64,000 nt of DNA from Roseburia porci. GTDB taxonomy: Bacteria; Bacillota; Clostridia; Lachnospirales; Lachnospiraceae. Of this stretch, positions 61,176 to 64,000 are shown piece after piece. Each line of letters starts with the position of its first letter. Position 1 is the stretch's first letter. The stretch is from the NCBI RefSeq assembly GCF_009695765.1, contig NZ_VUNI01000013.1, forward strand, positions 22,989-86,988. The letters run 5' to 3'. A model generated the notes under the pieces. The model did not search any database. It saw only the letters and a program-made list of their open reading frames with translations, and was not told the origin of the DNA. A program made the position numbers and the translations under genes.

Positions 61176-62318
61176 ATGATTTATTTTGATAATGCGGCGA
61201 CTTCTTTACATAAGCCGGAAACAGTAATAAAAGCGGTCACGGAAGCAATGACAAGTCTTGGAAATGCATCAAGAGGAGCACACAGTGCAGCACTTGGAAG
61301 CAATCGCATGGTATACGAAACAAGGGAACTGCTTGCAGAATTATTCCATATTGATGATCCATCCAGAATTGCTTTTACAATGAATGCTACGGAGAGTCTG
61401 AACATTGCAATTGCAGGAATTTTCAGACCGGAAGATCATGTGATTACGACGGTTCTGGAACATAACTCTGTGCTTCGACCGTTATATCGAATGGAAGAAT
61501 CAGGAACAGAAGTTTCATTTTTACAGGCAGATAAAAAGGGGAATATTTCGTATGAAGAACTGGAGAATGCAATACGTCCCAATACGCGTGCTGTGATTTG
61601 TACGCATGCTTCCAATCTGACCGGAAATGTGCTGGATCTTGAAAAAATCGGTGAAATATGTGAGAAACATCGTCTGCTTTTTCTGGTGGATGCGTCGCAG
61701 ACGGCTGGAATCATTCCAATCGATGTGCGGAAAATGAAGATATCTGTGTTGTGTTTTACCGGACATAAAGGGCTTCTTGGACCACAGGGGACAGGTGGTA
61801 TCTATGTTGCTCCTGAAATAAACATTCGTCCACTGATTGTAGGGGGGAGTGGTGTACAGTCTTATCTGAAAACGCAGCCGGATGAGATGCCGGCAAGGCT
61901 GGAAGCAGGTACTTTGAATGCGCATGGAATCGCGGGACTGCATGCAGCTCTTTCTTATATAATAGAAAAAGGTGTGGAACAGATATATCAGGAAGAACAT
62001 GAGAAAACGGATTATTTTTACCGGATGATCAGAAATATTCCGGACATACACATTTATGGCGATCCTGAGGCAGAACTTCATGCACCGATCATTGCGTTAA
62101 ATATTGGTGATTATGATTCCGCACAGGTAGCAGATGAATTGATGGAAGCGTATGGAATCGCAATACGTGCGGGAGCACATTGCGCCCCTTTGATGCATCA
62201 GGCGCTTGGAACACAAAAACAGGGGGCGGTACGTTTCAGTTTTTCCCAGTTCAATACCAGGGAAGAACTGGATGCAGGAATACAGGCGTTACGTGAGCTT
62301 GCTGACGAGAATCCTTAG
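61176..62318 (+). CDS. Cysteine desulfurase-family aminotransferase class V (EF2568-like)
   Basis: 380 residues. PLP lysine in CFTGHKGLLGPQGTGG (near residue 197), AATSLHKPETV at the start, VLEHNSVLRPL and VDASQTAGIIPIDV. The catalytic Cys is expected in IRAGAHCAPLMHQALGT. Members next to YqeB/YqeC/SelD are thought to supply selenium or sulfur from selenocysteine or cysteine to the molybdenum cofactor site. The start is immediately after yqeB. A weak hairpin follows. Confidence 0.9.
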   Translation: MIYFDNAATSLHKPETVIKAVTEAMTSLGNASRGAHSAALGSNRMVYETRELLAELFHIDDPSRIAFTMNATESLNIAIAGIFRPEDHVITTVLEHNSVLRPLYRMEESGTEVSFLQADKKGNISYEELENAIRPNTRAVICTHASNLTGNVLDLEKIGEICEKHRLLFLVDASQTAGIIPIDVRKMKISVLCFTGHKGLLGPQGTGGIYVAPEINIRPLIVGGSGVQSYLKTQPDEMPARLEAGTLNAHGIAGLHAALSYIIEKGVEQIYQEEHEKTDYFYRMIRNIPDIHIYGDPEAELHAPIIALNIGDYDSAQVADELMEAYGIAIRAGAHCAPLMHQALGTQKQGAVRFSFSQFNTREELDAGIQALRELADENP

Positions 62319-62377
62319 TGTGGATATTGGAAAATAGATGGTTTCGTAATTATGTTATATGGAAAAAGAGGAAGGAG

Positions 62378-62404
62378 CAGCAGGTAAATTCCTGCTGTTG
62401 TTTA
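62378..62404 (+). terminator. Short hairpin between the selenium cluster and the MATE gene
   Basis: CAGCAGG/CCTGCTG with a 6-nt loop, followed by TTGTTTA. It lies between an AAGGAG-like site (62372-62377) and the MATE ATG 62412, so it could be a weak terminator or an element that brings the ribosome site and start together. Confidence 0.45.
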
Positions 62405-62411
62405 CATAGAA

Positions 62412-63761
62412 ATGTATCAGGATCTGACGAAAGGGCATATAGGAAAATCTCTTTTATTATTTGCATTGCCAATGATGGCTGGCAATCTTCTACAACAATT
62501 TTATAATATTGCGGATACATTGATCGTGGGAAGAGTGATTGGAAGCAATGCGCTTGCTGCGGTAGGATCGGCATACACACTCATGACGTTTCTGACTTCG
62601 ATTTTTCTTGGACTGAGCATGGGAGCAGGTGCATACTTTTCAATTCTGAAAGGAAAACGTGAAACGCAAAAACTTCATTGTGCAATCTGGCATGCATTTA
62701 TGCTGAATATGATTGTTACACTTGTAATAAATCTGCTTGTTTATATAGGACTTGTTCCGATTCTGCATTTTCTTAGAATCCCATCAGAAGTCTGGGATGG
62801 CATGAAAACATACCTGCTGATTGTACTGGCAGGTATGATTGCAACGTCTTTCTATAATTTTTTTGCATGTATGTTGAGAGCACTTGGCAATTCCAGGACA
62901 CCACTGATTTTTCTGACGGTTTCTACATGCCTTAATATTGTGCTGGACGTGTTGTTTGTGGCAGTTTGGCATTTTGGTATTGCAGGAGCAGCCTGGGCAA
63001 CCGTGGTATCACAGTATGTTTCAGGAATTGGAATTACATGCTATGTGGTAATTGCATGCAGAGATGTTCTGCCTGCGCGGCAGGAAAGAACATATGACCG
63101 TAATATTTTAAATGAAATTGTGAATCTTTCAGCACTGACCTGTCTTCAGCAGTCGGTTATGAATTTCGGAATTCTGCTTGTGCAGGGGCTTGTGAACAGT
63201 TTTGGAGCCGTTGTTATGGCTGCGTTTGCAGCCGCTGTGAAAATTGATACATTTGCATATCTTCCAGTTGAAGATTTTGGCAATGCATTTTCTACGTTTG
63301 TTGCCCAGAATTATGGAGCAGGTCAAAAGGAACGGATTCAAAAAGGATGCAGGAAAGCATTTGCAATGAGTGCGATATTCAGCTGTACAATTTCGTTTCT
63401 GGTATGTTTGTTTGCACCGGAACTTATGAAGATATTTATTGATCCTATGGAAAAAGAAGTGATTGCCGCAGGAGTATGTTATTTGCGGATTGAGGGTGCT
63501 TTCTATTGTGGAATTGGTTGTCTGTTCTTACTATATGGATACTTCCGTGCAATAAAAAGAGCTGACATTTCGCTGCTTTTAACGATTGTTTCTCTTGGAC
63601 TGCGTGTGGCATTGGCATATTTGTTTGCTCCCCTGTTTGGGGAAAAAGGCATCTGGATCGCAATTCCGATAGGATGGTGTGTGGCTGATTTTACAGGACT
63701 TTTGTGTATTCGCTATAATCAGAAAAAAGAAAAAATTGCAAAAAATGAAAAAAGTTGTTGA
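62412..63761 (+). CDS. MATE-family efflux transporter
   Basis: 449 residues, 12 TM helices. MYQDLTKGHIGKSLLLFALPMMAGNLLQQFYNIADTLIVGRVIG at the start is typical; the internal repeat of two six-helix halves is visible (LSALTCLQQSVMNFGILLVQG in the second). It exports drugs or metabolites using a Na+ or H+ gradient. No clear ribosome site is close to ATG 62412; AAGGAG lies 35 nt upstream before a hairpin. The stop overlaps the -35 box of a strong promoter. Confidence 0.92.
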   Translation: MYQDLTKGHIGKSLLLFALPMMAGNLLQQFYNIADTLIVGRVIGSNALAAVGSAYTLMTFLTSIFLGLSMGAGAYFSILKGKRETQKLHCAIWHAFMLNMIVTLVINLLVYIGLVPILHFLRIPSEVWDGMKTYLLIVLAGMIATSFYNFFACMLRALGNSRTPLIFLTVSTCLNIVLDVLFVAVWHFGIAGAAWATVVSQYVSGIGITCYVVIACRDVLPARQERTYDRNILNEIVNLSALTCLQQSVMNFGILLVQGLVNSFGAVVMAAFAAAVKIDTFAYLPVEDFGNAFSTFVAQNYGAGQKERIQKGCRKAFAMSAIFSCTISFLVCLFAPELMKIFIDPMEKEVIAAGVCYLRIEGAFYCGIGCLFLLYGYFRAIKRADISLLLTIVSLGLRVALAYLFAPLFGEKGIWIAIPIGWCVADFTGLLCIRYNQKKEKIAKNEKSC

Positions 63762-63786
63762 CACATGGTATTCAGGGTGATATTAT
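63758..63786 (+). promoter_or_regulatory. Strong near-consensus promoter at the end of the MATE gene
   Basis: TTGACA (63758-63763), 17 bp, TATTAT (63781-63786). The stop codon TGA is part of the -35 box. Nothing is coded downstream to the window edge, which fits a stable RNA operon. Confidence 0.75.
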
Positions 63787-64000
63787 GTAGAGGTTGTCGC
63801 TGAGGACAACAAAGAACATTGATAACTGAACAGTGAAAAACCTTGAAAGATTCAATGAGAATTATTCAGGCAAATCAAAAAGATTTGACGAACAGCATCG
63901 AAAGATGCACCTTTAAAACAGTAACGATTCGAAAGAATCGTCGGATGGAAATTAGCCAAGCTAATTCCTGAAGGATGAAACAATGAAGTTCTTCAAACAA
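63787..64000 (+). ncRNA. Structured leader, probably the start of an rRNA operon transcript (partial)
   Basis: No ORF. Small hairpins follow one another: GTTGTC/GACAAC near 63793-63810, CAAATC/GATTTG (63871-63887), GCATC-GAAA-GATGC (63895-63908), ACGATTC-GAAA-GAATCGT (63924-63941) and ATTAG/CTAAT (63951-63965). Motifs such as AACTGAACAGTG and ACCTTGAAAGATTC resemble pre-16S leader sequences of Clostridia. The rRNA itself is not in the window. Confidence 0.5.

Noticed and set aside
62318..62506. 62-residue frame between the desulfurase-like gene and the MATE gene
   Set aside because: It overlaps the MATE start in another frame, crosses the hairpin and has no protein-like pattern.
1..64000. 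tRNA genes, insertion sequences, prophage or integrase genes
   Set aside because: No transposase, integrase or phage protein was recognised, and no tRNA-like cloverleaf was noticed by eye; a tRNA scan was not possible here.

Overview
The window looks like a chromosomal segment of an anaerobic, low-to-mid GC, spore-related Clostridia species, most likely of the family Lachnospiraceae. The pointers are spoVAA/spoVAB, a class B sortase with SPxTG/APxTG-type substrates, three LytR-CpsA-Psr (LCP) proteins, an orphan-SelD selenium/molybdenum hydroxylase maturation cluster, and the AT-rich promoters and terminators. Species cannot be settled from the sequence alone. Nearly every gene is on the + strand; one block at 20.5-27.0 kb is on the - strand.

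Layout. 1-9.8 kb: surface and chaperone-like functions. These are a zinc-ribbon/C-type-lectin membrane protein, a membrane-anchored family 3 glycosidase, a leucine-rich-repeat protein / VWA-metallopeptidase-like / MoxR-ATPase set interrupted by two kinds of repeat element, and two sortase-type secreted proteins. 9.8-17.7 kb: an envelope-polysaccharide control block (LCP protein, class B sortase, PHP-type tyrosine phosphatase, small lipoprotein-like protein, Wzz-like chain-length protein, tyrosine autokinase with a Tyr cluster, second LCP protein, glmM). 17.8-20.5 kb: secreted papain-family protease. 20.5-27.0 kb (-): a MerR/methyltransferase fusion, then rfbA-rfbB-rfbD-rfbC for dTDP-L-rhamnose and a flippase. 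A 19-bp-spacer promoter with a central palindrome, the kind MerR proteins use, lies between the MerR gene and rfbA.

27.2-33.9 kb: phosphoglucomutase, small zinc ribbon, third LCP protein, a UDPGP-type uridylyltransferase, HtrA protease and GtrA. 34.0-41.3 kb: the most interesting operon. It holds a DltA-like adenylating ligase, a carrier protein, a PLP decarboxylase-like enzyme, an MBOAT acyltransferase and two tandem DltD/SGNH-like proteins. It resembles teichoic-acid D-alanylation, but with an added decarboxylase-family enzyme that may act on the carrier-bound amino acid.

41.3-57.5 kb: carbamate kinase, a repeat-rich gap, patatin-like protein, dnaE, pfkA, rRNA methyltransferase, small alarmone synthetase, EAL-domain c-di-GMP phosphodiesterase, ABC-F ATPase, a two-gene ThrE-type exporter, and a small membrane protein with spoVAA-spoVAB. 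57.5-62.3 kb: yqeC, selD, yedF, DUF3343, yqeB and a cysteine-desulfurase-like gene, the accessory set for a labile selenium cofactor in molybdenum hydroxylases. 62.4-64.0 kb: a MATE transporter whose stop codon overlaps a near-consensus promoter, followed by a non-coding leader packed with small hairpins that probably begins an rRNA operon outside the window.

Several blocks fit together. glmM, pgcA, the UDPGP enzyme and rfbABDC supply sugar nucleotides; the tyrosine kinase/phosphatase/Wzz set controls chain length; LCP proteins attach the polymer; sortase B attaches proteins; the dlt-like operon decorates a polymer. No glycosyltransferase is visible, so the glycan itself must be assembled by genes elsewhere.
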